This document shows, piece by piece, positions 6,653 through 13,861 of a stretch of 17,668 nucleotides of DNA; position 1 is the stretch's first letter; every line of letters starts with the position of its first letter. The translations under genes and the position numbers were made by a program. This DNA is from Rickettsiales bacterium (lineage in GTDB: Bacteria > Pseudomonadota > Alphaproteobacteria > Rickettsiales > JANQQO01). The DNA is taken from the NCBI GenBank assembly GCA_028289305.1, contig JANQQO010000166.1, positions 1 through 17,668 of the forward strand, given 5' to 3'. The notes under the pieces were generated by a model. It saw only the letters and a program-made list of their open reading frames with translations. It had not been told where the DNA came from and made no database searches.

Positions 6653-6728
6653 TGGTGCCGCTAAGGTGACTCGAACACCTGACCCCAACATTACGAATGC
6701 TGTGCTCTACCAACTGAGCTATAGCGGC
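6653..6728 (-). tRNA. tRNA-Thr(CGT)
   Basis: The minus strand folds into a complete cloverleaf. The acceptor stem is GCCGCTA/TAGCGGC, and the D-arm starts GCTCAGTTGGTAGAGC. The anticodon stem is CAGCA/TGTTG around the loop TTCGTAA, with anticodon CGT (plus-strand 6693-6695), reading ACG Thr codons. The variable loop is GGGTC and the T-arm is AGGTG-TTCGAGT-CACCT. Discriminator A73 is at 6656, and CCA is encoded (6655-6653). All stems pair, with one G-T pair in the anticodon stem. Confidence 0.97.
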
Positions 6729-6822
6729 ACATCAAGCAGATCCATCAAAGAGTCGCCTTTTTACCCAGATTTTTTATCAACGTCCACTGGAATTTGCTGC
6801 CAGTTCGGCTATAACAAAAGGC

Positions 6823-7524
6823 ATGACTCTGCACCCCCGCCATACTTTCCTCCTCATCACGCTATTATGCCTCATTATCCTGCCCGCGCCTGCCAAGGCC
6901 GGTGGTGATTGCGTTATTATCCTGCCCGGCATACTGGATAGCGATATGCCAACCTCCCGCCTTACCCAGTCGCTCACCCAGGCCGGTCACCGCGTCGTCA
7001 CCATCACCTATCCGGAAACGCCCTTCACCATCCCCTCGCTCGCCAGCAGCGTGGTGGCGCCCACTATCACTCGGCACTGCCCCGAGGTCGATCGCAAGCG
7101 CCACATCATCGCCTATGGCATGAGCCTTTTCGTCCTCCAGCAATATGTACAGGATTTTCAAGCCCTGAATATAGGCTATGCCGTGCTGGTCAACACGATC
7201 GATGTCGGCCTGCGCTATCAAAAAGAAACTATCCAAAACCATCCCTTCTTTTTAGCTGCCACAGAGCCCACGCTAGATGCGGCGGTAGATGTCACTGAAG
7301 TATTACCCATCCCTTACGGGCTCATCTGGGGCGGTCCTTCGATGAAGGCGCGCCCCCTGCCAAGCAATCTTATCGGCCGTTCCAAGCACACCACCCTCGC
7401 CAAAGCCGCCACAGATGACGTATTGCTCCCCGCACCTGGCGAATTTTTGCTGCAGAACCAAGATGCCATCCACCAAGCCGCATTTTTCCTTGCCCATGGC
7501 CGTTTTGACAAAGGGGAAGATTAA
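6823..7524 (+). CDS. exported alpha/beta-hydrolase-like protein with degenerate catalytic motifs
   Basis: This 233-residue protein has a signal peptide (hydrophobic core 9-20, cleavage after AKA at 26). The mature part starts GGDCVIILPGILDSD (27-41), the first strand and oxyanion-loop region of lipase-like alpha/beta hydrolases. Then come GHRVVTITYP (55-64) and HIIAYGMSLFVLQQYV (94-109), where the nucleophile elbow should be. The elbow reads G-M-S-L-F instead of G-x-S-x-G: Ser101 is present, but the second Gly is Phe103. At the C-terminus, LLPAPGEFLLQNQDAIHQAA has Phe where lipase-like proteins usually have the catalytic His, before the typical FFLAHGRF end. Cys30 and Cys86 could form a disulfide. 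The fold call rests on the pattern only; activity is doubtful. AAAAGG abuts the ATG almost directly, and TATAAC ends about 8 bases before it, so a near-leaderless transcript is possible. Confidence 0.6.
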   Translation: MTLHPRHTFLLITLLCLIILPAPAKAGGDCVIILPGILDSDMPTSRLTQSLTQAGHRVVTITYPETPFTIPSLASSVVAPTITRHCPEVDRKRHIIAYGMSLFVLQQYVQDFQALNIGYAVLVNTIDVGLRYQKETIQNHPFFLAATEPTLDAAVDVTEVLPIPYGLIWGGPSMKARPLPSNLIGRSKHTTLAKAATDDVLLPAPGEFLLQNQDAIHQAAFFLAHGRFDKGED

Positions 7525-7526
7525 GC

Positions 7527-7555
7527 TTTGGGAAGTGGGTAAGTTAGTGTATAAT
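7527..7555 (+). promoter_or_regulatory. probable promoter of the yqgE gene
   Basis: A perfect -10 hexamer TATAAT (7550-7555) stands 17 bases after a weak -35 (TTTGGG, 7527-7532), with TG directly before the -10. It would start a transcript near 7562 with a leader of about 60 bases before the YqgE start. It begins right after the stop codon of the preceding gene. Confidence 0.4.
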
Positions 7556-7622
7556 TACCCTTAGGGCGTGTGGAGTCGTTTCGGCGGTTCTGTGCGCCCG
7601 CAGGAACACAAGGAACATTCCC

Positions 7623-8186
7623 ATGTCGTTTGATGGCTATTACCAAGGCCAGTTGCTTATCGCCACCCCGTCTCTGCAGGGGTCGTGCTTTACGCGTTCG
7701 GTGCTTTTCATGTGCAATCACGATGAAGAAGGCGCGATGGGCCTCATCATCAACCACGCACTCAGCGGTGTAGACGCCAATAAGATCCTGTCACAATTTG
7801 ATATCACTGTTGCGCCGGAGGATAAAACCCTGCCGGTTCATTTCGGCGGTCCGGTCGATATGGTGCGCGGCTTTGTGTTGCATACGCCAGATTACCACAG
7901 CGATGAAACCTTGCCGATTGACGATTTCATCTCACTCACCTCGAATATCAGTATTTTGAAGAATATTGCCGCCGGTGAGGGGCCAGAAAAGTCGATTCTT
8001 GCCCTCGGTTATGCCGGTTGGGCGCCCGGTCAGCTAGAAGGCGAGGTCGAGCGCAATAGCTGGTTCACTGTGCCTGCGTCAGAGACGCTTGTCTTTGATA
8101 TTCCTAATGAATTTAAGTGGGAAACCGCCGCCGAATCCGTCGGCGTCGACCTGCTCAAATTCTCCGGCCAAGCCGGCCACGCGTAG
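7623..8186 (+). CDS. YqgE/AlgH family protein (DUF179)
   Basis: This 187-residue cytoplasmic protein matches the family along its length. It starts MSFDGYYQGQLLIATPSLQG (1-20), followed by FTRSVLFMCNHDEEGAMGLIIN, the signature block. It continues with VHFGGPVDMVRGFVLHTPDY, and LALGYAGWAPGQLEGEVERN containing the invariant GY.GW..GQLE. It ends with the usual strand/helix segment at about residues 148-175. Length and motif order are normal for the family, whose biochemical role is not established. The ATG is preceded by AAGGAA (7610-7615). It is convergent with thrC, with a REP-like element between them. Confidence 0.95.
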   Translation: MSFDGYYQGQLLIATPSLQGSCFTRSVLFMCNHDEEGAMGLIINHALSGVDANKILSQFDITVAPEDKTLPVHFGGPVDMVRGFVLHTPDYHSDETLPIDDFISLTSNISILKNIAAGEGPEKSILALGYAGWAPGQLEGEVERNSWFTVPASETLVFDIPNEFKWETAAESVGVDLLKFSGQAGHA

Positions 8187-8205
8187 CCGTTAAAATAAAG
8201 CATGT

Positions 8206-8295
8206 TGTCATCCTGAACTTGTTTCAGGATCCACTTATCAACGTATACAGCTGTTTTAGGTGAGGGGTGGATGCTGAAATAAATTCAGCATGACA
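8206..8295. repeat. REP/MITE-like element with two inverted hairpin arms
   Basis: The left arm (8206-8233, TGTCATCCTGAAC...) and the reverse complement of the right arm (8268-8295) agree at 24 of 28 positions. Each arm is itself a hairpin: ATCCTGAA/TTCAGGAT (8210-8217 with 8223-8230) and ATGCTGAA/TTCAGCAT (8271-8278 with 8284-8291), both with 5-base loops. Two of the four differences between arms are at positions that pair with each other (C-G in one, G-C in the other). About 34 bases lie between the arms. The word TGTCATCCTGAACTTGTTTC is a familiar dispersed repeat in alphaproteobacterial genomes. Lying between convergent genes, it may also act as a two-way terminator. Confidence 0.75.
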
Positions 8296-8347
8296 TAAAG
8301 GGGAGCACTACCCAACTTACTAGAAGGTAAATATCTTATATATCAAA

Positions 8348-9742
8348 TTAAATACCCCCTTTAATATACTCTTTTACCTTATCAATATCATTCTCAATAT
8401 TCGTGTAATGCTCCTCGTGTTCGAGCAATCCATCGAGATGTTTGGGTAACGCCACTGCGGGCAAACCAGCTTCGGTGATGGCTTTCGGGAATTTTGCCGC
8501 ATGCGCCGTGGCCAGCACCACCATCGGTACTTCCGCCACATCATGCCAGCGCACTTCCCGTTCCGCGCGTATCGCCGTGGCCGTATGCGGGTCTACCACC
8601 ATGCCATAATGCTCCGCCACCTCGGCAATCACCGCAAGCGTCTCTGCATCATCACTGCGCGCACTCGCAAATAACGCCTTCGCCGCCGCCAATACATCCT
8701 CACGCGCTTGCAATACGCCTTTTTCCTTAAAATCCGCCATCAGTGTGGCCACCGCAGCACTATCCTGCCCATATAAATCAAATAATAGCCGCTCAAAATT
8801 GCTCGAAATCTGAATATCCATGCTCGGGCTTAAGCTCGCCTCCACCCCTTGCTTGCTATAGTCATTCGCCGCAAAAAATCGGTGCAGGATGTCGTTTTTA
8901 TTCGTTGCCACAATCAACTGCGCTACCGGCAACCCCATCTTATGCGCGATATAGCCAGCAAAAATATCCCCGAAATTCCCGGTTGGCACCGAAAACGCAA
9001 TCTTCTCCGGCGTTGGCGTAATCCGCAAATACGCATAAAAATAATACACAATCTGCGCCAAAATCCGCGTCCAGTTGATCGAATTCACCGCCATCACCCT
9101 GACACCCGATAAAAACTCAGGATGTTGCAGCATCGCCTTCACCACATCCTGGCAATCGTCAAACGTCCCTTCCACCGCCAGATTATGCACATGTGGCGCA
9201 TCCACCGTCGTCATCTGCTTGCGCTGAATATCGCTCACCCGCCCATGTGGGTGCAGCATGAATAACTGCACGCGCTCACACGCCGCACATCCTGCAATCG
9301 CTGCTGAGCCAGTATCTCCCGATGTCGCACCAATAATCACCGCGCGCTCACCGCGTTTCTCTAGCATATAGTCCAGCGCATTGCCTAAGAATTGCAGCGC
9401 AAAATCTTTAAACGCCAGCGTCGGGCCATGAAACAGCTCCAGCACATATTCCCCTTCTTCCAACTCCACCAGCGGCGCAATATCAGGGTGATGAAACGTG
9501 CTATAGCTCTTCTCTAGCAGCGCTTGCAAATCCGCTTCTGGTATGGCATCTTCCATAAAAGGGCGCATCACCTCTGCGGCCAACTCCACATAAGACAGGT
9601 CTTTCCATTCCAGAATCTGCTCATGACTCACCTGCGGGATGGTCTCGGGCATATACAGCCCACCATCCGGCGCTAACCCGCTGATAACAATATCCGAAAA
9701 ATCTAATACCGGCGCATTTCCGCGCGTGCTAATATATCGCAT
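8348..9742 (-). CDS. thrC: threonine synthase
   Basis: This 464-residue PLP enzyme converts O-phospho-homoserine to threonine, the last step of threonine synthesis. The N-terminal domain is the typical class found in Proteobacteria and fungi: MRYISTRG, then FSDIVISGLAPDGGLYMPET. The cofactor lysine is in LFHGPTLAFKDFALQF (Lys112). The phosphate-binding segment GATSGDTGSAAIAG and the later SVPTGNFGDIFAGYIA block are intact. The C-terminus carries the family's HATAHAAKFP-like motif (seen as LATAHAAKFPKAI). It starts 16 bases after the M32 peptidase stop codon on the same strand, with a weak ribosome site (AGAGCAG). It is the last gene of the long minus-strand run. In many Alphaproteobacteria thrC follows the cox/surf1 cluster, so this context is ordinary except for the peptidase inserted upstream. 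Confidence 0.96.
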   Translation of the reverse strand: MRYISTRGNAPVLDFSDIVISGLAPDGGLYMPETIPQVSHEQILEWKDLSYVELAAEVMRPFMEDAIPEADLQALLEKSYSTFHHPDIAPLVELEEGEYVLELFHGPTLAFKDFALQFLGNALDYMLEKRGERAVIIGATSGDTGSAAIAGCAACERVQLFMLHPHGRVSDIQRKQMTTVDAPHVHNLAVEGTFDDCQDVVKAMLQHPEFLSGVRVMAVNSINWTRILAQIVYYFYAYLRITPTPEKIAFSVPTGNFGDIFAGYIAHKMGLPVAQLIVATNKNDILHRFFAANDYSKQGVEASLSPSMDIQISSNFERLLFDLYGQDSAAVATLMADFKEKGVLQAREDVLAAAKALFASARSDDAETLAVIAEVAEHYGMVVDPHTATAIRAEREVRWHDVAEVPMVVLATAHAAKFPKAITEAGLPAVALPKHLDGLLEHEEHYTNIENDIDKVKEYIKGGI

Positions 9743-9758
9743 ATTCTGCTCTAATAAT

Positions 9759-11249
9759 CTAATTCAAGTATTTGTTTTTTAAATACTCTTCATATATCCC
9801 GCTATCCAATTTCTTCCCTGTCACTTTCTCCACCAACGCAGCAGCAGGCAGGTGTGATCCAGCGCTATGAACATGCTCCCGCAACCACCCTAACAGCGGG
9901 GCAAAATTCCCCTTTGTAATCTCCGCCTCTATTTCCGGCACTTGCTCCTTTGCCGCGCCATAAAACTGTGCCGCACACATCGCTCCTAGCGTATAGGTCG
10001 GGAAATAGCCAAACGCCCCTTCCGGCCAATGAATATCCTGCATGCACCCATCCTTATCATTCGGTGCCGCAATGCCCACCAGCGTCTGCATCTGCTCATT
10101 CCACGCGCCTGGCAGTTCTTTTACCGTTAATGTCCCATCAATCAATGCTTTTTCCAGTTCATAGCGCAAAATCACATGCAGAGGATAGGTCACCTCATCC
10201 GCATCCACGCGAATCAAACTCCGCTCCACCGTGCGATACACGCGATATAGATTCTCCACCGCCCATGCAGTAGCATCGCCATGAAACGCCTCCGCCAAGA
10301 GTGGTGCGGCATAGCTTAAAAACGCCTCACTCCGGCATACCTGCATCTCGATCAGCAGCGACTGGCTTTCATGAATGCTCATCCCCAGCGCCTGTCCCAC
10401 CGGTTGATGCCGCCACGCGCCTGGCAAGCCTTGTTCATAGAGTGCATGCCCGGTCTCGTGTAACACGCCCATCATCCCTTTGGTAAAATCGGTTGCATCA
10501 TAACGCGTGGTCAGCCGCACATCTCCGGGTATTCCACCGCAAAACGGGTGATGACTCGTATCAATCCGCCCTTGCGTAAAATCAAACCCGAGTGCACTCA
10601 TAAAGCGCTTGCCCACCGCTTCTTGTGCCTCCACGGGGAAATTCTCCCCTAAACTCACCGGCGCTTGTTGCGCCGCTTGCTGTGCTAACACCTCCTCCAA
10701 AAAATCCGGCAAAAACGCTTTTAAATCAGTGAATAACGTATCAATCTCCTCCCGCGTTCGCCCCGGGTCATATTGATCAAGCAGTGCATCATACGGGCTG
10801 CAGCCGAGCGCTTCACCCTTCAGCGCCGCAATCTCCTTCACCAAGGCAAGCACCGTCTCTTGATGCGGTGCAAATTCGCCAAACGCATCCTTCTCACGGC
10901 ATTCCCGCCAGGCTATCTCGCCTTTCAGGCTCGCTTTCGTCAGCTTTTCTAGTAATTCCGCTGGCACCGCGCGCGCATGCGCCACCTCCCGCTCCATCAG
11001 CATCAAATTCGCCGCCTGCCACGCATCCAGATCACTCTCTTCCCGCGCCTCTTCCAGCAAATCCTGCGTTTTTTCTTCCACCAACAGCTCGTGTGCCAGT
11101 GCCTCTAGGGTTGCCAGTTGTTCGGCACGCATATCCCCGCTCCCAGAAGGCATCATCGTTGAGGCATCCCAATGCAAGAGCGATGCGGTTCCTTCTATCG
11201 TATTAATGCGATGAAATACCTGCTCTAATGCGGTATAGGCCTGTGCCAT
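9759..11249 (-). CDS. M32 family metallocarboxypeptidase (carboxypeptidase Taq type)
   Basis: This 496-residue zinc carboxypeptidase should remove C-terminal residues from peptides in the cytoplasm; there is no signal peptide. All M32 motifs are visible: HHPF (233-236), DVRLTTRY (243-250, the DxRxT motif), GVLHETGHALYEQ with HETGH at 264-268 giving the two zinc His and the catalytic Glu, SIHESQSLL (291-299, third ligand Glu294), and CMQDIHW near the C-terminus. Family length is about 500 residues, so it is complete. The ATG at 11249 was chosen because AAGGAGGTG lies just upstream; an extension to 11321 has no ribosome site and overlaps surf1. The surf1 stop and this start share one base (TGATG), implying translational coupling. 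This places a general peptidase inside the oxidase-assembly cluster. Confidence 0.95.
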   Translation of the reverse strand: MAQAYTALEQVFHRINTIEGTASLLHWDASTMMPSGSGDMRAEQLATLEALAHELLVEEKTQDLLEEAREESDLDAWQAANLMLMEREVAHARAVPAELLEKLTKASLKGEIAWRECREKDAFGEFAPHQETVLALVKEIAALKGEALGCSPYDALLDQYDPGRTREEIDTLFTDLKAFLPDFLEEVLAQQAAQQAPVSLGENFPVEAQEAVGKRFMSALGFDFTQGRIDTSHHPFCGGIPGDVRLTTRYDATDFTKGMMGVLHETGHALYEQGLPGAWRHQPVGQALGMSIHESQSLLIEMQVCRSEAFLSYAAPLLAEAFHGDATAWAVENLYRVYRTVERSLIRVDADEVTYPLHVILRYELEKALIDGTLTVKELPGAWNEQMQTLVGIAAPNDKDGCMQDIHWPEGAFGYFPTYTLGAMCAAQFYGAAKEQVPEIEAEITKGNFAPLLGWLREHVHSAGSHLPAAALVEKVTGKKLDSGIYEEYLKNKYLN

Positions 11250-11983
11250 CACACCTCCTTGCTTTTCTGCCGTGCAAAAAAGACGTACATCACCAAAACC
11301 GTCAGCGCCAGCGCATACCACGTAATCGCATATTGTAAATGATCATTACGCAGCAAAATCCGCGCTTCTAAAGGATAGGGCAGGGCGCTAAGCTCCTCGC
11401 CTTCTTTCAGCATCGCCTGCACAAAAACGGGATACACACGTTTATCCGGCAGCTGTGTCTGCACATGCGCCGCTATTTCTGCTATATCTCGGGTAAACCA
11501 GAAATTCTTCTCCGGCATATTGGCAGGCATGAACCAAAAATGCGGTGCACTTTCACGCAACATGCCTTCAATACCCACCTCCCCCGTCACCAGTGTGTCT
11601 GCGCGGTCTTCCTGCTCTTTTTTCTCCTGCGGAATCCACCCGCGATTCACCAATACCACGCGATTGCGATCTACCAAGAGCGGCGTTACTACGTGATAGC
11701 CCTGCTTCCGCCGAAAATACTTTCCCTGCAGCAATATTTCCTGCATATGCAAGAATTGCCCGCTTACAGACACTTTTGTAAACTTTGGCTGCTCAGACTC
11801 CTCTTCCAACACAATCGCCTCGGCCGGCAAAGCAAGCCGCGCTTCTAAATCAGCAATAATCGCATTTTTCCATTGCAAGCGCTGCACCTGCCAGGTGCCA
11901 AGCCCCAACAGAATAAAGAATGTTACCAAGCAAGCTCCGGTAAAAAACGGGAAGCGACGTATACCAGTACGTAATTTAAGCAT
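11249..11983 (-). CDS. SURF1 family cytochrome oxidase assembly protein
   Basis: This 244-residue inner-membrane protein helps insert heme a into subunit I of aa3 oxidase. It has the family layout. An N-terminal helix (about 12-30) is followed by GLGTWQVQRLQWKN (27-40), the SURF1 signature. A periplasmic domain follows, with KVSVSGQF, YHVVTPL, VVLVNRGWIP and a later NDHLQYAITWYALA. A second helix runs from about 219 to 237. The C-terminus is cytoplasmic (RQKSKEV). It starts 6 bases after the DUF983 stop codon and its own stop overlaps the M32 peptidase start, so it is within the operon. Confidence 0.96.
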   Translation of the reverse strand: MLKLRTGIRRFPFFTGACLVTFFILLGLGTWQVQRLQWKNAIIADLEARLALPAEAIVLEEESEQPKFTKVSVSGQFLHMQEILLQGKYFRRKQGYHVVTPLLVDRNRVVLVNRGWIPQEKKEQEDRADTLVTGEVGIEGMLRESAPHFWFMPANMPEKNFWFTRDIAEIAAHVQTQLPDKRVYPVFVQAMLKEGEELSALPYPLEARILLRNDHLQYAITWYALALTVLVMYVFFARQKSKEV

Positions 11984-11989
11984 GATAGA

Positions 11990-12346
11990 TTATTCTTTTT
12001 TCCAGCGTACAGCGTAGTGTAATGCAATAAACAATGCAGTGAAAAATACAAGACTGATCAGCGACCCCACCAGCACAAACGGAATCCACAACACCGCATG
12101 CACCCAAAACGCTGGTGCATAGATTGCCTCTACCGCAATTGCCGCCACCACCGTAATCATCCCAATCACCGTCATAGAGGCATAGGCTGGGCCATCAGCG
12201 GCATCATACTCCTTTATTGGAAGGCCACACACCGCACAGCGATCAACCGTCTTTAGAAAAGATTTGAACAGCTTTCCCTTACCGCATTTTGGGCAGCGTA
12301 AGCGCAGTGCGGCAGAAAAAGCAGGAACAGAAGTGCGTTTTGCCAA
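11990..12346 (-). CDS. DUF983 membrane protein with paired CxxC motifs
   Basis: This 118-residue protein has an N-terminal zinc-ribbon-like module (CPKC, Cys18 and Cys21; CAVC, Cys37 and Cys40) followed by DAADGPAYA, then two hydrophobic segments at about 57-76 and 82-110. This is the standard DUF983 architecture, regularly found between coxC and surf1 in Alphaproteobacteria. The Cys pairs suggest metal binding, perhaps linked to copper or zinc handling during oxidase assembly (inference). The start is a TTG that abuts the ctaE stop (TGATTG), with a G-rich stretch GGGGCGGG just before it serving as ribosome site. No ATG fits better, because the Cys motif begins by residue 18. Confidence 0.92.
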   Translation of the reverse strand: MAKRTSVPAFSAALRLRCPKCGKGKLFKSFLKTVDRCAVCGLPIKEYDAADGPAYASMTVIGMITVVAAIAVEAIYAPAFWVHAVLWIPFVLVGSLISLVFFTALFIALHYAVRWKKE

Positions 12347-13165
12347 TCACCCGCCCCAAACATAGACGAAGACGAAGAGGAAAAGCCACACCACATCAAC
12401 AAAGTGCCAATACCAAGCGGCGAACTCAAATCCCAGATGGTGTTTTTTACTAAACTGTCCCTTCATCGCTCGGCGCAGGCACACAGCCAAGAAGATCGTA
12501 CCCACAAGTACATGAAAGCCGTGGAAGCCCGTCGCCATATAGAAATTCGAGCTATAAATCCCATCTTTAAAGCCAAACGCCGCATGTGAATATTCATAGG
12601 CCTGTAAACACGTAAAGATAGCTCCCAGCGCCACCGTGCAGGCTAACCCCTGAACCAGCTCTTTTTTGTTATTATGCAATAAAGCATGGTGCGCCCAGGT
12701 CACCGTCGTTCCAGATAGCAGTAATATCAGCGTGTTAATCAGCGGCAGATCCCAAGGATCAAAGGTAACAATCCCCTCTGGCGGCCATATGCCTTCTGCA
12801 ACAGGCCATACACCGTCTAAAATTGCTACCGGGAAAATACTCGCCTTAAAAAACGACCAGAAAAAGGCAAAGAAAAACATGACTTCAGAAAGAATGAACA
12901 GCGCCATCCCTACACGCAGCCCATGCCGCACTATATCCGTATGGTGTGACGGGCGGCTCATTCCCTCGCGGATCACATCGCGCCACCAGCCAAACATCAC
13001 CCCCAACACCATTAAAACGCCAGCTCCTAATACATACCCGCCAAAAGAGGCACCATGCATGAAAAACAAGGCTCCAAGTGCTAATATTAAGAGCGACAAT
13101 GAGCCAAGAGCCGGCCACGGGCTTGGGTCTACCAGGTGATAATCATGTGTCTTTTCTCCGCTCAT
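12347..13165 (-). CDS. ctaE: cytochrome c oxidase subunit III
   Basis: This 272-residue integral membrane subunit of aa3-type oxidase stabilises subunit I. Recognised blocks are HDYHLVDPSPWP near the N-terminus, FGWWRDVIREG, HTDIVRHGLRVGMALFILSE, FFWSFFKASIFP, WPPEGI, LLSGTTVTWAHHALL, and the C-terminal FEFAAWYWHFVDVVWLFLF. Seven membrane helices can be counted, as usual. The ATG at 13165 is preferred over a GTG at 13171 because AAAGGTG is correctly spaced from the ATG. It lies 37 bases downstream of ctaG and abuts the DUF983 start. Confidence 0.97.
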   Translation of the reverse strand: MSGEKTHDYHLVDPSPWPALGSLSLLILALGALFFMHGASFGGYVLGAGVLMVLGVMFGWWRDVIREGMSRPSHHTDIVRHGLRVGMALFILSEVMFFFAFFWSFFKASIFPVAILDGVWPVAEGIWPPEGIVTFDPWDLPLINTLILLLSGTTVTWAHHALLHNNKKELVQGLACTVALGAIFTCLQAYEYSHAAFGFKDGIYSSNFYMATGFHGFHVLVGTIFLAVCLRRAMKGQFSKKHHLGFEFAAWYWHFVDVVWLFLFVFVYVWGG

Positions 13166-13202
13166 ATGCACACCTTTATAAAGTTGTGGAGTTTAAAACC
13201 CC

Positions 13203-13730
13203 TTACGACTCTTTTACCTTAAAAAACGTATACGATAAAGTAATTGTCTTCACATCATCCAAATTTTTATCATTTACAATCTCCGGGTCGACAAAAAACG
13301 ACACCGGAAATTCCACCCGCTCCTCTGGTGCAATCGTTTGTTCCTCAAAGCAGAAACACTCTACCTTATTAAAATACGCCCCGGCCTTCGCAGGCGTCAC
13401 GTTATACACCGACGTCCCCGTAACGGGCATTCCAGCCTCGTTCACCGCCGAATAAAACGCTAACCCACTCTCGCCAACACGCAAGGTCACTTCTTTTTGT
13501 TCAGGTTTAAAATCCCACGGCAGGGCAGGGGAGGTATCTGCATTAAAACGCACTGTGATGGTGCGATCCAAAATAACGGGAGGTGCCGCCTCGGCTGTCT
13601 GCGTAGTGCCACCAAAACCCGTCACACGACAAAATAGCGTATAGAGCGGCACCGCAGCATAAGCCAGAGCAAACATACCAAGCGCTACGCCCACCACGCT
13701 AATCGCCAGGGATGTATTTTTCTTTGCCAT
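13203..13730 (-). CDS. ctaG: CtaG/Cox11 copper chaperone for CuB
   Basis: This 175-residue protein is anchored by one N-terminal helix (about 8-29), with a periplasmic immunoglobulin-like domain that delivers copper to CuB of subunit I. The conserved copper motif is YFNKVECFCFEEQTI (Cys125 and Cys127), and the membrane-proximal Cys34 is in LYTLFCRVTGFGGTT. The ends ERVEFPVSFFVDPE and TITLSYTFF are also typical. The ATG at 13730 follows AAAGGAAA; an extension starting with TTG at 13754 overlaps the small upstream gene and was not used. The stop of the 39-residue membrane protein is 10 bases upstream. Confidence 0.96.
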   Translation of the reverse strand: MAKKNTSLAISVVGVALGMFALAYAAVPLYTLFCRVTGFGGTTQTAEAAPPVILDRTITVRFNADTSPALPWDFKPEQKEVTLRVGESGLAFYSAVNEAGMPVTGTSVYNVTPAKAGAYFNKVECFCFEEQTIAPEERVEFPVSFFVDPEIVNDKNLDDVKTITLSYTFFKVKES

Positions 13731-13740
13731 CACATTTCCT

Positions 13741-13860
13741 TTAAGAGGGGCCAAACCGCACCAGGGTTAGCGCAAAGAACAGCGCCATAATCCCAAGCAG
13801 CAACAGTAGTAATGCGATGTTCTTGCCTTTTTGTTCGTGATGTCGCTTCCCAATAGGCAT
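13741..13860 (-). CDS. 39-residue CoxF-like single-helix membrane protein
   Basis: This is a short gene of 39 residues plus stop. The start ATG at 13860 is one base after the ctaB stop codon, and a GGAG sits within the end of ctaB as ribosome site. The N-terminus is basic and hydrophilic (MPIGKRHHEQKGKN). One helix follows (about 15-33), and it ends TLVRFGPS. Very small proteins with a basic N-terminus, a helix and a T-L-V-(R/K)-x-G-P end are found at this position (between ctaB and ctaG) in other Alphaproteobacteria, sometimes annotated CoxF. The exact slot, coupled start and composition make it likely to be real. A role in oxidase assembly is inferred from position only. Confidence 0.75.
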   Translation of the reverse strand: MPIGKRHHEQKGKNIALLLLLLGIMALFFALTLVRFGPS

Positions 13861-13861
13861 A

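Noticed and set aside
6653..9742. tRNA-Thr near threonine synthase as a regulatory pair
   Set aside because: They are 1.6 kb apart with unrelated genes between them. No T-box or attenuator leader is seen before thrC, so the link is coincidence.
11250..11321. 72-base N-terminal extension of the M32 peptidase
   Set aside because: It lies within surf1 and has no ribosome site, whereas AAGGAGGTG precedes the ATG at 11249.
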